The translations under genes were made by a program, and so were the position numbers. This document shows, in pieces, positions 20,805 to 30,313 of a DNA stretch of 31,968 nucleotides. Position 1 is the first letter of the stretch. Each line of letters opens with the position of its first letter. The DNA is from an uncultured Prevotellaceae bacterium. Its GTDB lineage: Bacteria > Bacteroidota > Bacteroidia > Bacteroidales > Bacteroidaceae. The stretch is taken from positions 1 to 31,968 of the forward strand of contig CAMNHM010000015.1 in the NCBI GenBank assembly GCA_946539475.1, given 5' to 3'. The notes beneath the pieces are model-generated. The model saw only the letters and a list, made by a program, of their open reading frames with translations. It was not told the origin of the DNA and did not search any database.

Positions 20805-23332
20805 ACGCCTTCAGAGCTTGCTTGGGTCTTCTTCCTCAGTCCGAAGCCGATGGCTGCCAGGACGAGCAGCAGCATGGCAACGAGGGCGACATAGGCAATC
20901 GTCTCGGTGGTCTTCACCGTTTGCGGGAAGAACTGCAGCTCTACCTGATGCTTTCCGCCATCGACATGAAGGGCACGCAACACATAGTTGACGCGGCCCA
21001 GCTCTGCAGGCTTGCCGTCGATCGTGGCTGTCCACCCCGGATAGTAGATCTCGGAGAACACCAGCACACCGCCTGCGGCACTCTCCACCGTGTACTTCAG
21101 CTGGTTAGGCTCGTAGGCGTCGAGGGTGACGAGCGATGTCGAGTCTTGCGCTGCTGCCTGCCCAAGTATGTGCTCGAACTTCTTGTCGGCCACTGCCTCA
21201 TGGCGCAGGTCGGCCGTGCCCAGTCCTGCCAGTTCCTGGTTGGCATCGTCAACATAGCTGACGCGGTCCACAAACCAGGCATTGCCCTGGGCATAGGGGT
21301 TGAGCAGCGGCATTGTCTCGCTGACGATGAAGTATTTCGCATTCAGCATGTTGATCACAGGATAAAGGCTGTCGCCGGGGATGGAGTCCATACGCCCCTG
21401 CGACTGCTGGATAGCCTCTGCGGCGCGCTGCATCTCAGGCTGGATGTAAGCCGTGATCAGCTCGTTGTAACGCCCCAGCTTGGCGGCATGATATCCTCCG
21501 ATGGACTTGTGGTAGTAGCTCGTCTCGTTCTCGTTGAAGGTGTCGCTGATGAAATTCAGCACACGATAGTCGAGCGACTTGTCCTGCAGGATGGCTTCGT
21601 TGACGGGCTTGATGGTATGCGAGGTGGTGCGGACACTGGGATCCTGGAACATCTCGTCGTTCAGGTAGCGCTTGTTCACCTGCCAGAGGTCGACGAGGCA
21701 GAGTGCCGTCAGCAGTCCCACCATCGGCAGTGCCTTCAGCTTACGAGCCTTATAGAGCAGCAACAGCAGGGTGCCGATGACGATGACGAAGAACGAGCGC
21801 CAGCAGTCGGCAGTGAAGATCGGCACGCGCATCTTTGCCAGGTTGGCAGTCACGAAGCTCATGTCGTCAGGTCCCACGTATCGCGACAGGCGGCTTACGT
21901 CGCCCTCCGACACGAAGTCGAAGAACGTCGTCGGCAACAGAGCGAAGAGCAGGCAGAAGCCTGCCGTCAGTCCGAACGAGGCGTACACCCACTTGATCTT
22001 CTTCGTCAGCAGCTCCGGCTCATCGATGATCTTCTTCAGTGCCATCATCGCCAGCAGGGGTATGGTGAACTCTGCAATGACGAGAATCGACGACACCGTT
22101 CGGAACTTGGCATACAACGGCACGTGGTCGATGAAGAAGTCGGTCAGCCCCATGAAGTTCTTTCCCCACGAAAGAAGGATGCTGAGGACAGTGACGACGA
22201 GCAGTGCCCACTTCATGGGTCCCTTGACAATGAAGAGTCCCAGGATGAAGAGCATCAGCACGAAGGCCCCCACATAGACGGGTCCCGCCGTGAAGGGCTG
22301 ATCGCCCCAGTAGGGATACCACTGTCCGCAGAACTCCTTCAGCTGAGCGTCGCTGGCGTCCATCGCCGACGGATAGTCCTTCAGCTGTTCGCTGTGCGAG
22401 CCGCCTTTGGCATTGGGGATGAGCAGTGTCCACGTCTCGCCGATGCCATAGCTCCATTGGGTGATATAGGCACGGTCAAGGCCACCCTCGGTCGACGTCT
22501 GTCCGTCGCCCTTCGAGAGCTCCGTGCCGCCGCGCATCGTCTGCTGGGAGTATTCCCAGGTGTGATAGAGGTTCGAGAGATTCACCAAGACGCCCAGCAT
22601 TCCGCCGACGAAGCAGGCGGCTGTCGCCTTCCAGAAGGAGGCAGGCGTCGGCGTGAAGGCCTTGACGTCCTTCCCTGCCGCTTTCTTCCTGTATGCCTCG
22701 ATGGCAAAGGCAATGACCATCGAAAGGATGATAAACAGGTAGTAATAGGTCATCTGCATGTGGTTGGCGTGGACCTCCAAGGCGGCAAAGATGGCTGTCA
22801 CCACCATGCCCCACAGGTATTTGCCCCTGTAGGCCAGCACCATACCCGCTATCATCGGCGGCAGGTAGGCCAGGGCCATCACCTTCCACAGGTGGCCCGC
22901 TCCGATGATGATCAGGAAATAGGTGGAGAAGGCCCAGATGATGGCTCCCAGGACAGCGAGGTAGTGCTTGAAGTTGAACGCCCGCAGCAGAATATAGAAG
23001 CCGAGCAGATAGACAAAGATATACCACACGTTGTCGGGCAGCCAGAGGTGGTATGCCTTCTCAGCTACCGACAGCGTCGAAGTGCTGTTGTACGCCGGTG
23101 CCAGCTGATAGGTGGGCATGCCGGAGAAGAGGCTGTTGGTCCATCGTGTGCGCTCGCCGGTCCGCTGGAGGTATTCCAGGCTTTCCTGGCCGGCACCCAC
23201 CCCAGCCGACGTGTCGTGCTGATAGAGGATGCGCCCCTCGATGTCGGCAGGATAGAAATAGGCGAATGCCAATACGGCAAACACCACCACTGCCAGCACG
23301 TCTGGCAGCCATCGTTTCAGTTCTTTATTCAT
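20801..23332 (-). CDS. YfhO-family polytopic membrane protein
   Basis: An 843-residue inner-membrane protein with many hydrophobic helices. The first is at residues ~9-27 (LPDVLAVVVFAVLAFAYFY), followed by a periplasmic loop with YQHDTSAGVGAGQESLEYL and SGMPTYQLAP, then a series of helices to about residue 560. A large soluble part comes next, with NVLNAKYFIV-like and SEIYYPGWTATIDG motifs, and a last helix near 812-832. These are hallmarks of YfhO (PF09586), related to GT-C glycosyltransferases; Gram-positive relatives glycosylate teichoic acid. In Bacteroidetes the acceptor is unknown, with surface glycan or glycoprotein assembly the usual guess. It ends with a 4-bp overlap on the AraC gene. 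Confidence 0.85.
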   Translation of the reverse strand: MNKELKRWLPDVLAVVVFAVLAFAYFYPADIEGRILYQHDTSAGVGAGQESLEYLQRTGERTRWTNSLFSGMPTYQLAPAYNSTSTLSVAEKAYHLWLPDNVWYIFVYLLGFYILLRAFNFKHYLAVLGAIIWAFSTYFLIIIGAGHLWKVMALAYLPPMIAGMVLAYRGKYLWGMVVTAIFAALEVHANHMQMTYYYLFIILSMVIAFAIEAYRKKAAGKDVKAFTPTPASFWKATAACFVGGMLGVLVNLSNLYHTWEYSQQTMRGGTELSKGDGQTSTEGGLDRAYITQWSYGIGETWTLLIPNAKGGSHSEQLKDYPSAMDASDAQLKEFCGQWYPYWGDQPFTAGPVYVGAFVLMLFILGLFIVKGPMKWALLVVTVLSILLSWGKNFMGLTDFFIDHVPLYAKFRTVSSILVIAEFTIPLLAMMALKKIIDEPELLTKKIKWVYASFGLTAGFCLLFALLPTTFFDFVSEGDVSRLSRYVGPDDMSFVTANLAKMRVPIFTADCWRSFFVIVIGTLLLLLYKARKLKALPMVGLLTALCLVDLWQVNKRYLNDEMFQDPSVRTTSHTIKPVNEAILQDKSLDYRVLNFISDTFNENETSYYHKSIGGYHAAKLGRYNELITAYIQPEMQRAAEAIQQSQGRMDSIPGDSLYPVINMLNAKYFIVSETMPLLNPYAQGNAWFVDRVSYVDDANQELAGLGTADLRHEAVADKKFEHILGQAAAQDSTSLVTLDAYEPNQLKYTVESAAGGVLVFSEIYYPGWTATIDGKPAELGRVNYVLRALHVDGGKHQVELQFFPQTVKTTETIAYVALVAMLLLVLAAIGFGLRKKTQASSEGV

Positions 23333-23344
23333 AGCGTTTCGTTT

Positions 23345-23800
23345 TTACAAGGCAAAGAACCCGAAGAAATAAGCAGCAGCCACCTTACGCCTGTCAGACA
23401 TGTTGCGCACATCGCCGTAGCGCGAGCCGTTCTTATAGACGTCGCCGTTGGAGCGCACCTCGCCGGCACGGGAGCCGTTGACGTAGACATCGCCGTTGGA
23501 GCGTATCTCGCCCACGCGCGAACCATTCTTATAGACATCGCCATTGGAGCGTATCTCTCCTGCCCGCCGACCGTCGACATAGATATCGCCATTGGAGCGG
23601 AACTCCCCTACCCTGCGGACATCGATGTAGACATCGCCATTGGGACGTATCTCGCCTTTCCGCGATCCGCTGACATAGAGGTCCATCGTCTTCTGACTAT
23701 CGTCGCAGACAGCAAGGTCAATACTGCTAAAAGAACAGCCGAACACGTCGCTGGCAGCCAGCGACAGCATCGCGATCATCATTAAAATCAGTTTCTTCAT
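23345..23800 (-). CDS. Small exported protein with five 16-residue repeats (beta-flower-like)
   Basis: A 151-residue product. I chose ATG 23800 because MKKLILMMIAMLSLAASDVF is a signal peptide; an in-frame ATG at 23842 would add 14 residues and overlap sufB. Residues 49-128 are five exact 16-residue units of the type G-E-I-R-S-N-G-D-V-Y-x-x-G-S-R-x, corresponding to 48-bp DNA repeats at 23417-23656. A sixth partial unit and a hydrophobic end (AAAYFFGFFAL) follow. The pattern resembles small repeat proteins described as five-fold beta-flowers; their function is not known. It lies 38 bp after sufB and 12 bp before the YfhO-like gene, with no promoter in either gap. Confidence 0.75.
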   Translation of the reverse strand: MKKLILMMIAMLSLAASDVFGCSFSSIDLAVCDDSQKTMDLYVSGSRKGEIRPNGDVYIDVRRVGEFRSNGDIYVDGRRAGEIRSNGDVYKNGSRVGEIRSNGDVYVNGSRAGEVRSNGDVYKNGSRYGDVRNMSDRRKVAAAYFFGFFAL

Positions 23801-23838
23801 AGGTCTATCATGTTTTTGGTTAATTATCGTTGACTCTC

Positions 23839-25338
23839 TCATCCCACCGTCCCCTCGAGCGAGACGCTAAGAAGCTTCTGGGCCTCGACGGCAAATTCCA
23901 TGGGCAACTTCTGCAGCACCTCCTTGGCATAGCCGTTGACGATGAGCCCTACGGCCTGTTCGGTGGGGATGCCACGCTGGTTGCAATAGAAGAGCTGGTC
24001 CTCAGAGATCTTACTTGTCGTTGCCTCGTGCTCGAAGATTGCCGTGGGACAATGGACATCCATATACGGGAAGGTATGGGCACCGCAGTTGCTGCCCAGC
24101 AGCAGCGAGTCGCACGACGAGTAGTTGCGGGCATTCTCAGCCGTTGCTGCTGCGCGCACCAGTCCACGATAGGAGTTCTGCGAATGGCCTGCCGAGATGC
24201 CCTTAGAGATGATCGTCGAGCGGGTGTTGCGCCCCAGGTGAATCATCTTCGTGCCGGTGTCGGCTTCCTGGTAGTTGTTGGTCACCGCCACGGAGTAGAA
24301 CTCTGCCTGCGAGTCGTCGCCGCGCAGGATGCACGAAGGGTATTTCCAGGTGATGGCACTACCCGTCTCCACCTGCGTCCACGACAGCTTTGAGCCCACG
24401 CCACGCAGGTCGCCACGCTTCGTCACGAGGTTGAGCACACCTCCGCGCCCCTGCTCGTCGCCAGGATACCAGTTTTGCACGGTGCTGTACTTCACCTCAG
24501 CATGGTTCATCACCACGATCTCGACGATAGCAGCATGCAGCTGGTTCTCGTCGCGCATCGGAGCAGTACATCCCTCAAGATAGCTCACGTAGGAGTCGTC
24601 GTCGGCAATGATGAGCGTACGCTCGAACTGTCCTGTGCCGGCAGCATTGATACGGAAGTAGCTGCTGAGCTCCATCGGACAGCGCACGCCCTTTGGGATA
24701 TATACGAACGAGCCGTCGCTAAAGACTGCAGAGTTGAGGGCGGCAAAGAAGTTGTCGCGATAAGGCACTACGGTACCCAGATACTGTCGCACCAGGTCGC
24801 CATGCTCCTTGATAGCCTCGCCGATGGAACAGAAGATGACCCCTTTCTCGCGAAGCTTCTCCTTAAAAGTCGTCTTCACCGAGACAGAGTCCATGATGGC
24901 ATCGACGGCAGTGTTGCCGCTCAGTGCAAGGCGCTCTTCAAGGGGGATGCCCAGCTTGTCGAAGGTCTTCTCCAGCTCTGGGTCGATGGCGGGCTCACCC
25001 TCCACCTTCATCCCTCCACCCTTCACCTTTTTCGCCGTGGGGTCGGCATAATAGCTGATAGCCTGATAGTCGACAGGCGGCACGTGCACATGTCCCCAGG
25101 TGGGCTGCTGCTGCGTCTGCCAATAGTGGAAGGCTTTCAGCCGGAAGTCGAGCATCCATTGGGGCTCGCCCTTCTTAGCAGAGATGAGCCGAACGATATT
25201 TTCGTTCAGCCCTTTCTCTATGACCTCGGTATGCACGTCGGTAGTGAATCCGAACTCGTATTTCTGTTCGGCTACCTGACGTACGAACTCGTTGTCTATT
25301 TTCTGTGCGGAAGTTATCTCTTCACTCTTCACTCTCAA
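23839..25338 (-). CDS. sufB: Fe-S cluster assembly protein SufB
   Basis: A 499-residue protein, normal for SufB, which with SufC and SufD forms the scaffold that builds Fe-S clusters in the cytoplasm. Diagnostic parts are [20 protein letters not shown] and [19 protein letters not shown] near the N-terminus, [29 protein letters not shown], and the C-terminal SRGLVRAA-type core with [20 protein letters not shown] and FYCNQRGI. No ATG precedes the conserved region: the possible starts are TTG 25338 and GTG 25332, both inside a heptamer repeat array. The family start would be expected around IDNEFVRQ. sufC, sufD and sufS do not follow; the next gene encodes a small repeat protein. Confidence 0.92.
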   Translation of the reverse strand: MRVKSEEITSAQKIDNEFVRQVAEQKYEFGFTTDVHTEVIEKGLNENIVRLISAKKGEPQWMLDFRLKAFHYWQTQQQPTWGHVHVPPVDYQAISYYADPTAKKVKGGGMKVEGEPAIDPELEKTFDKLGIPLEERLALSGNTAVDAIMDSVSVKTTFKEKLREKGVIFCSIGEAIKEHGDLVRQYLGTVVPYRDNFFAALNSAVFSDGSFVYIPKGVRCPMELSSYFRINAAGTGQFERTLIIADDDSYVSYLEGCTAPMRDENQLHAAIVEIVVMNHAEVKYSTVQNWYPGDEQGRGGVLNLVTKRGDLRGVGSKLSWTQVETGSAITWKYPSCILRGDDSQAEFYSVAVTNNYQEADTGTKMIHLGRNTRSTIISKGISAGHSQNSYRGLVRAAATAENARNYSSCDSLLLGSNCGAHTFPYMDVHCPTAIFEHEATTSKISEDQLFYCNQRGIPTEQAVGLIVNGYAKEVLQKLPMEFAVEAQKLLSVSLEGTVG

Positions 25339-25352
25339 CTCTCAACTCTAAA
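25318..25352 (-). repeat. Five-unit heptamer array over the sufB start
   Basis: Read on the - strand, five 7-bp units follow one another: TTTAGAG, TTGAGAG, TTGAGAG, TGAAGAG, TGAAGAG. They fill the 16-bp gap after the infB stop and enter the sufB coding sequence. TTGAGAG is the same unit that dominates the array at 8894-8991, in the same orientation relative to translation. Confidence 0.85.
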
Positions 25353-25354
25353 CT

Positions 25355-28300
25355 TTAAAGTTTCTGCTGTACCTCAATCTCCTGGAAGGTCTCAATGATA
25401 TCGCCCACCTGGATGTCGTTGAAGTTAACCAGCGAGATACCACACTCGAAGTTGGTTGCCACCTCCTTGACGTCGTCCTTGTAGCGTTTGAGGGCATTGA
25501 TGGCTCCTGTGTGAAGGACGATGCCATCGCGCACGAGGCGTGCCTTGTCGGAACGGTGTACCTTTCCTTCGACGACCATCGCACCTGCCACGGTGCCCAC
25601 CTTCGAGATCTTGTAGACTTCGCGAACCTCGACCTGTGCGGTGATCTCTTCCTTGATGACCTTGTCGAGCATGCCCTCCATGGTCGAGCGCACGTCCTCG
25701 ATGGCATCGTAGATGATGCTATAGGTATTGATCTCCACGCCCTCGCTGTCGGCAAGCTTGCGGGCAGCCGACGAGGGGCGCACCTGGAAGCCGATGATGA
25801 CAGCCTTCGATGCCGATGCCAGCATGACATCGTTCTCGGAGATCTGTCCCACAGCCTTCGCAATGACGTTCACCTGCACCTTCTCCGTGGAGAGCTTGAT
25901 GAACGAGTCGCTGAGTGCTTCGATAGAGCCGTCGGTATCGCCCTTCACGACGATGTTCAGCTCGTGGAACTCGCCCAGTGCGATACGATGCGAGATATCG
26001 TCGAGTCCGATGGTCTTCTGCGTGCGCAGACCCTGTTCGCGCTGCAGCTGCTCACGCTTGTTGGCAATTTCGCGGGCCTCCTGCTCGGTGTCCATCACGT
26101 TGAAGGCATCGCCAGCCGTAGGTGCTCCGTTAAGTCCGAGGATGATGGCCGGCTGTGCTGGCTTTGCCTCCTGGATGCGCTCGTTGCGCTCGTTGAACAT
26201 CGCCTTGATGCGCCCGTGACTGGAACCAGCAATCACGACATCGCCCACGCGCAGCGTTCCGTTGCTGACGAGGACCGTCGACACATAGCCCCGACCCTTA
26301 TCGAGCGAGCTCTCGATGATGCTGCCCGTTGCCTTGCGGTTGGGGTTGGCCTTGAGATCGAGCATCTCGGCTTCGAGAAGGACTTTCTCGAGCAGCTCCT
26401 CGACGCCGATGCCTTTCTTGGCAGAGATCTCCTGGCACTGGTACTTACCTCCCCAGTCTTCGACGAGTAGGTTCATATTTGCCAGATCCTCGCGAATCTT
26501 GTCGGGGTTGGCACCGGGCTTGTCGATCTTGTTGATGGCAAACACCATCGGCACGTTGGCTGCCTGTGCATGGGCAATAGCCTCTTTCGTAGTAGGCATG
26601 ACAGAGTCGTCGGCAGCAACGATGATGATGGCAATATCGGTGACCTGTGCTCCACGGGCACGCATGGCGGTGAATGCCTCGTGACCGGGAGTATCGAGGA
26701 ACGTGATCTTGCGACCGTCGGGCAGGGTGACGTTATAGGCACCGATATGCTGTGTGATGCCTCCTGCCTCACCGGCGATGACATTGGTCTTGCGGATATA
26801 GTCGAGCAGCGATGTCTTACCGTGGTCGACATGTCCCATGACAGTGACGATAGGAGCGCGAGGCAGGAGGTCGTTCTCGTCGTCTTCCTCCTCATGGATG
26901 GCATTCTGCACCTCAGCACTGACATACTCGGTCTTGAACCCGAACTCGTCGGCAACGATATTGATGGTCTCGGCATCGAGGCGCTGGTTGATACTGACCA
27001 TGATGCCGATGGACATACAGGTGCCGATGACTTTCACCACGGGAACGTTCATCATCGTAGCTAGCTCGCTGACGGTGACAAACTCCGTGAGCTTCAGCGT
27101 CTTGCTCTGTGCTGCCTCGGCTGCCATCTCCTCGCTGAGACGCTCCTGGGCGGCATCACGCTTCTCCTTGCGGTACTTGGCACCCTTCTTGTTCTGGTTG
27201 GTCTTCGAGGTGAGGCGTGCCAGCGTCTCCTTCACCTGGCGTGCCACATCCTCCTCGTTGACCTCTATGGGCTTCACGGGCTGGCGTCCCTTCTTCTTGT
27301 TCCTACCGCCTTGCTGCTGGTCGCTGAAGTTCTGGTTGCCGCCCTTGTTCTTCTTCTTACCGCCGCCCTGCTGCTGTTGCTGCTGCTGTTGCTGCTGCTT
27401 GGCAGCCTCCTCGATGTCGACCTTACCCGAGCGGATGCGCTCGCGCTTCTTCTTCTCGCCGGGCTGGGCAGTGGCTTGCCGCTGCTGGGCTGCCTTCTCC
27501 TCACGCTGCTTGCGCTTCTCCTCCTTCGACTTCTTCTTCGGACGGGTACTCTGGTTGAGGGCAGAGAGGTCGATCTTTCCCAAGACATTCACCTTGGGGG
27601 CAAGCTTCTCCTCGCTCTTCAGGGTGAAGATCTCCTTCTGTGGAGCGGCGGAGGGCTGCTCGGCAACGGGCTTGGCTGCTTCGGGAGCTGGTTTGGCGAC
27701 TTCTGCAACAGGCTTCGGCGCCTCAGCAGCGGGCTGTGCTGCCTTCTGCACCTCGGCAGGGGCTTGCACCTCAGCCGGCTTGGCAGCCTCAGCATGCTTT
27801 TCCGCCTCAACGGGCTTGACGGGCGGCACCGGCTCTTCCTTCGGCTTCTCGACAGCCTTAGGACGCTCCTCAACGACGGGCTCCTGCTGTGGAGCAGCTT
27901 TGGCCGGCTTCTCGACGGATGCCTTGACAGGCGTCTTGGCAGACGTCTCCGGGCGTGTCTCCACGGGCTTCTGAGCCGGGCTCTCGGCAGCAGCCTTCGG
28001 CTCTGGTTTGGATGCTGGGCTACCAGACGACTGCTGAGCAGCCTTCGGCTTGTTCAGGCTGTCCAGGTCAATCTTACCCAGCGGCTTGAACTGCTGACGC
28101 TGCTGTATCTCCTCCTCTGTCTTCGTCCTCGCCAGTGGCTCTGGCTTCTTCTCTTTCTTCTTGGGGAAGAGTTTGTCGGCCTGTGTCTTCACAGCTTTGT
28201 CACTACTGAACTCACGCACCAAGGCCTCATACTGCTCGTCGCTGATCTTGGTGTTGGTAGTGGCATCGTCGCGAATCGCACCCATGCCTTTCTTGTTCTT

Positions 28301-28369
28301 CAGGAAATCAACTGCCGTTTGAAGTCCTATATTCAGTTCTGTTAATACTTTGTTTAATCTGATTCCCAT
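25355..28369 (-). CDS. infB: Translation initiation factor IF-2
   Basis: A 1004-residue GTPase that delivers initiator tRNA to the 30S ribosomal subunit. Residues 1-60 are the first N-terminal domain ([20 protein letters not shown]). Residues ~70-415 are a low-complexity Pro/Ala/Lys/Glu region with a run of about ten Gln near residue 328. A second N-terminal domain follows ([20 protein letters not shown]). The GTPase motifs are [14 protein letters not shown] (near 513), DTPGHEAF, and NKIDKPGA; the C-terminal domains end [20 protein letters not shown]. The long linker is usual in Bacteroidetes. It follows rimP and nusA as in most bacteria. Confidence 0.97.
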   Translation of the reverse strand: MGIRLNKVLTELNIGLQTAVDFLKNKKGMGAIRDDATTNTKISDEQYEALVREFSSDKAVKTQADKLFPKKKEKKPEPLARTKTEEEIQQRQQFKPLGKIDLDSLNKPKAAQQSSGSPASKPEPKAAAESPAQKPVETRPETSAKTPVKASVEKPAKAAPQQEPVVEERPKAVEKPKEEPVPPVKPVEAEKHAEAAKPAEVQAPAEVQKAAQPAAEAPKPVAEVAKPAPEAAKPVAEQPSAAPQKEIFTLKSEEKLAPKVNVLGKIDLSALNQSTRPKKKSKEEKRKQREEKAAQQRQATAQPGEKKKRERIRSGKVDIEEAAKQQQQQQQQQQGGGKKKNKGGNQNFSDQQQGGRNKKKGRQPVKPIEVNEEDVARQVKETLARLTSKTNQNKKGAKYRKEKRDAAQERLSEEMAAEAAQSKTLKLTEFVTVSELATMMNVPVVKVIGTCMSIGIMVSINQRLDAETINIVADEFGFKTEYVSAEVQNAIHEEEDDENDLLPRAPIVTVMGHVDHGKTSLLDYIRKTNVIAGEAGGITQHIGAYNVTLPDGRKITFLDTPGHEAFTAMRARGAQVTDIAIIIVAADDSVMPTTKEAIAHAQAANVPMVFAINKIDKPGANPDKIREDLANMNLLVEDWGGKYQCQEISAKKGIGVEELLEKVLLEAEMLDLKANPNRKATGSIIESSLDKGRGYVSTVLVSNGTLRVGDVVIAGSSHGRIKAMFNERNERIQEAKPAQPAIILGLNGAPTAGDAFNVMDTEQEAREIANKREQLQREQGLRTQKTIGLDDISHRIALGEFHELNIVVKGDTDGSIEALSDSFIKLSTEKVQVNVIAKAVGQISENDVMLASASKAVIIGFQVRPSSAARKLADSEGVEINTYSIIYDAIEDVRSTMEGMLDKVIKEEITAQVEVREVYKISKVGTVAGAMVVEGKVHRSDKARLVRDGIVLHTGAINALKRYKDDVKEVATNFECGISLVNFNDIQVGDIIETFQEIEVQQKL

Positions 28370-28379
28370 TCTTTCTGAG

Positions 28380-28503
28380 CCCCCTAGGTCAGGGGGTTGG
28401 GGGTCTGAACATCCCCCTTTTAGTTAATATAAAAGTCTCATTCTGGTGCCCTTCTGATAGGCAGGCTGGCTCGTTCAGACCCCCAACCCCCTAACTTAGG
28501 GGG
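28380..28503. repeat. 31-bp inverted repeat element between nusA and infB
   Basis: A 31-nt arm at 28380-28410 is complementary to 28473-28503 at 29 of 31 positions. The arms carry C5...AGGGGGTTGGGGG and TCTGAAC. The 62-bp centre has no coding potential. The element occupies nearly all of the 139-bp nusA-infB gap and would fold into a long stem in the operon mRNA. It looks like a small palindromic mobile or REP-like unit. G-runs could also form a quadruplex. Confidence 0.85.
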
Positions 28504-28508
28504 GTGGG

Positions 28509-29768
28509 TTACTCAAACTCAGCCCTCAGCACATCCAAGAGGTGGTCGACGGTCTCTTCTTCAAGGTCGGCCTTCTCGATGAGCAGTTCACGCGGAGCGT
28601 TGAGCACCTCCTTTGCCGTGTCGTAGCCAAGAGCCTTGATGGCATCGATGACCCACTGGTCGATCTCGTCGGCGAACTCGTCGAGGTAGATATCCTCGTC
28701 GGTCTCGTTCTCATTGACGACGCGGAAGACGTCGATGGTGTACTCGGTAAGCATCGAGGCAAGCTTGATGTTCATGCCTCCCTTGCCGATGGCCAGGCTC
28801 ACCTCCTCTGGCTGCAGATACACCTCGGCCTTGTGGTTCTCCTGGTCGAGGGTGATGCTGGTGACCTTGGCGGGCGAGAGTGCGCGCTGGATGAAGAGCT
28901 GGATGTTCGACGAGTAATTGATGACATCGATATTCTCATTGCCGAGCTCACGCACGATGCCATGCACACGGCTTCCCTTCACGCCCACGCAGGCTCCCAC
29001 GGGGTCGATACGATCGTCGAAGCTCTCTACGGCCACCTTGGCGCGCTCGCCCGGCATGCGTGCCACGCGGCGTATGGCGATGAGCCCGTCGCCGATCTCG
29101 GGCACCTCGGCCTCGAGCAGCCGCTTGAGGAAGTCGGGGCTGGTACGGCTCAGGAGTATGCGGGGGTTGTTATTGTCGTTGGTCACCTCCTTCACAAGAG
29201 CCCTAACGGTCTCGCCCTTGTGGTAGGAGTCGTTGGGTATCTGGTCGCTCTTCATCAGGTGGAGCTCGTTGCCCTCGTCGTCCATGAGGAGCACCTCGCG
29301 CTTCCACATCTGGTAGACCTCTGCCGAGACGACGGTGCCCACCTTGTCCTTATACTTCTGGTAGAGGGCGTCGTGGTCGAGCTCGAGGATCTTGGATGCC
29401 AGCGTCTGCCGGAGGTTGAGGATGGCTCGCCGTCCGAACTTGGTGAAGTCGACCTCCTCGCTCACTTCCTCGCCCACCTCATAGTCGGGCTCGATCTTCA
29501 AGGCATCGCTGAGGGCGATCTCGCGGTTCTCGTCCTCCACCTCTCCGTCGTCGACGACGATGCGGTGGCGATGGATCTCGAAGTCGCCCTTGTCTGGGTT
29601 CACAATCACATCGAAGTTCTCGTCAGACCCGAACATCTTTGCCAGCACATTGCGAAAGCTCTCCTCGAGAACGCTCACGAGTGTGGTGCGGTCGATATTC
29701 TTCGTCTCTTTGAACTCCTGGAAGGTCTCAAACATGCTTGGGCCCTTCACGCTTTTCTTTGTTGCCAT
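28509..29768 (-). CDS. nusA: Transcription termination/antitermination factor NusA
   Basis: A 419-residue protein that binds RNA polymerase and modulates pausing, termination and antitermination. Residues 1-~130 are the polymerase-binding domain. An S1 domain follows from about 140 (GTVVSAEVYQMWKREVLLMD). Two KH domains are marked by GVKGSRVHGIVRELGNENID near 259 and IGKGGMNIKLASMLTEY near 326. The C-terminal ~60 residues (WVIDAIKALGYDTAKEVL) form a short helical tail, shorter than the enterobacterial acidic repeats. It lies 11 bp after rimP. Confidence 0.96.
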   Translation of the reverse strand: MATKKSVKGPSMFETFQEFKETKNIDRTTLVSVLEESFRNVLAKMFGSDENFDVIVNPDKGDFEIHRHRIVVDDGEVEDENREIALSDALKIEPDYEVGEEVSEEVDFTKFGRRAILNLRQTLASKILELDHDALYQKYKDKVGTVVSAEVYQMWKREVLLMDDEGNELHLMKSDQIPNDSYHKGETVRALVKEVTNDNNNPRILLSRTSPDFLKRLLEAEVPEIGDGLIAIRRVARMPGERAKVAVESFDDRIDPVGACVGVKGSRVHGIVRELGNENIDVINYSSNIQLFIQRALSPAKVTSITLDQENHKAEVYLQPEEVSLAIGKGGMNIKLASMLTEYTIDVFRVVNENETDEDIYLDEFADEIDQWVIDAIKALGYDTAKEVLNAPRELLIEKADLEEETVDHLLDVLRAEFE

Positions 29769-29779
29769 ATTCTAGTATT

Positions 29780-30250
29780 TTATTTGAATGCCAATAGATA
29801 GCGTGTCGACTTCACCTCGTCCATAGCGAACGTCAGGTCGACGTCAACCTTCACAGGGCGCTTCTTGCCCTCGGGCACCTGCTTCTCCTGCGTGGTCACC
29901 ACGAAGGAGCGTCCCTCGACGCTCTTGAGCAGTCCCACCACCTTCTTGCCATCGGCAGTGAGCACCTCCACCTGGTCGCCCACGTGGTTGACATACTGCT
30001 GCTCCACCTTGAAGGGCTGCCCCAGTCCGGCGCTGCCCACCTCAAGCTCGTAGTCGCCCAGCTCGTCGCCAATGCGCTCCTGCAGGAAGCGGCTCAGCTC
30101 GGCACAGTCCTCAATCCATACGCCGTCGGCGCAGTCGATCTCGATGACGATGCGGTCGTCGGCACCGTCCATCAGGATGTCTACCAGGAAGTAGTCGCCC
30201 TTCCGGAGCCACTCTTCCACCAGTGTCCTAATTGTCTCTTTCGTTATCAT
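29780..30250 (-). CDS. rimP: Ribosome maturation factor RimP
   Basis: A 156-residue protein of normal length, required for maturation of the 30S subunit. Conserved parts are IVIEIDCADGVWIEDCAELS in the N-terminal domain, YELEVGSAGLGQPFKVEQQY at the hinge, and an SH3-like C-terminal domain (VEVLTADGKKVVGLLKSVEG). It is the first gene of the rimP-nusA-infB unit and is preceded by a leader hairpin and a good promoter on the same strand. Confidence 0.95.
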   Translation of the reverse strand: MITKETIRTLVEEWLRKGDYFLVDILMDGADDRIVIEIDCADGVWIEDCAELSRFLQERIGDELGDYELEVGSAGLGQPFKVEQQYVNHVGDQVEVLTADGKKVVGLLKSVEGRSFVVTTQEKQVPEGKKRPVKVDVDLTFAMDEVKSTRYLLAFK

Positions 30251-30263
30251 CCAAACTCTTTTT

Positions 30264-30300
30264 TATAAAAGAATGAGGAGCCCCGGGAGGCCCCTCATTC
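30264..30300 (-). terminator. Leader hairpin followed by T-run upstream of rimP (terminator or attenuator)
   Basis: On the - strand GAATGAGG (from 30300) pairs with CCTCATTC (to 30271), with an inner GCC/GGC stem. TTTTAT follows directly at 30270-30265. It lies between the promoter at 30314-30345 and the rimP start at 30250. It can therefore stop transcripts arriving from the protease gene and could also attenuate transcripts started at the rimP promoter. Confidence 0.75.
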
Positions 30301-30313
30301 CACTGAACGGGTG

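Noticed and set aside
20822..23785. Very long open frame (987 codons) antisense to the YfhO-like gene
   Set aside because: It is a shadow caused by GC-rich third positions of the opposite gene; the product is rich in His, Arg, Gln and Asp without recognisable domains or a signal, while the opposite strand has a clear family match.
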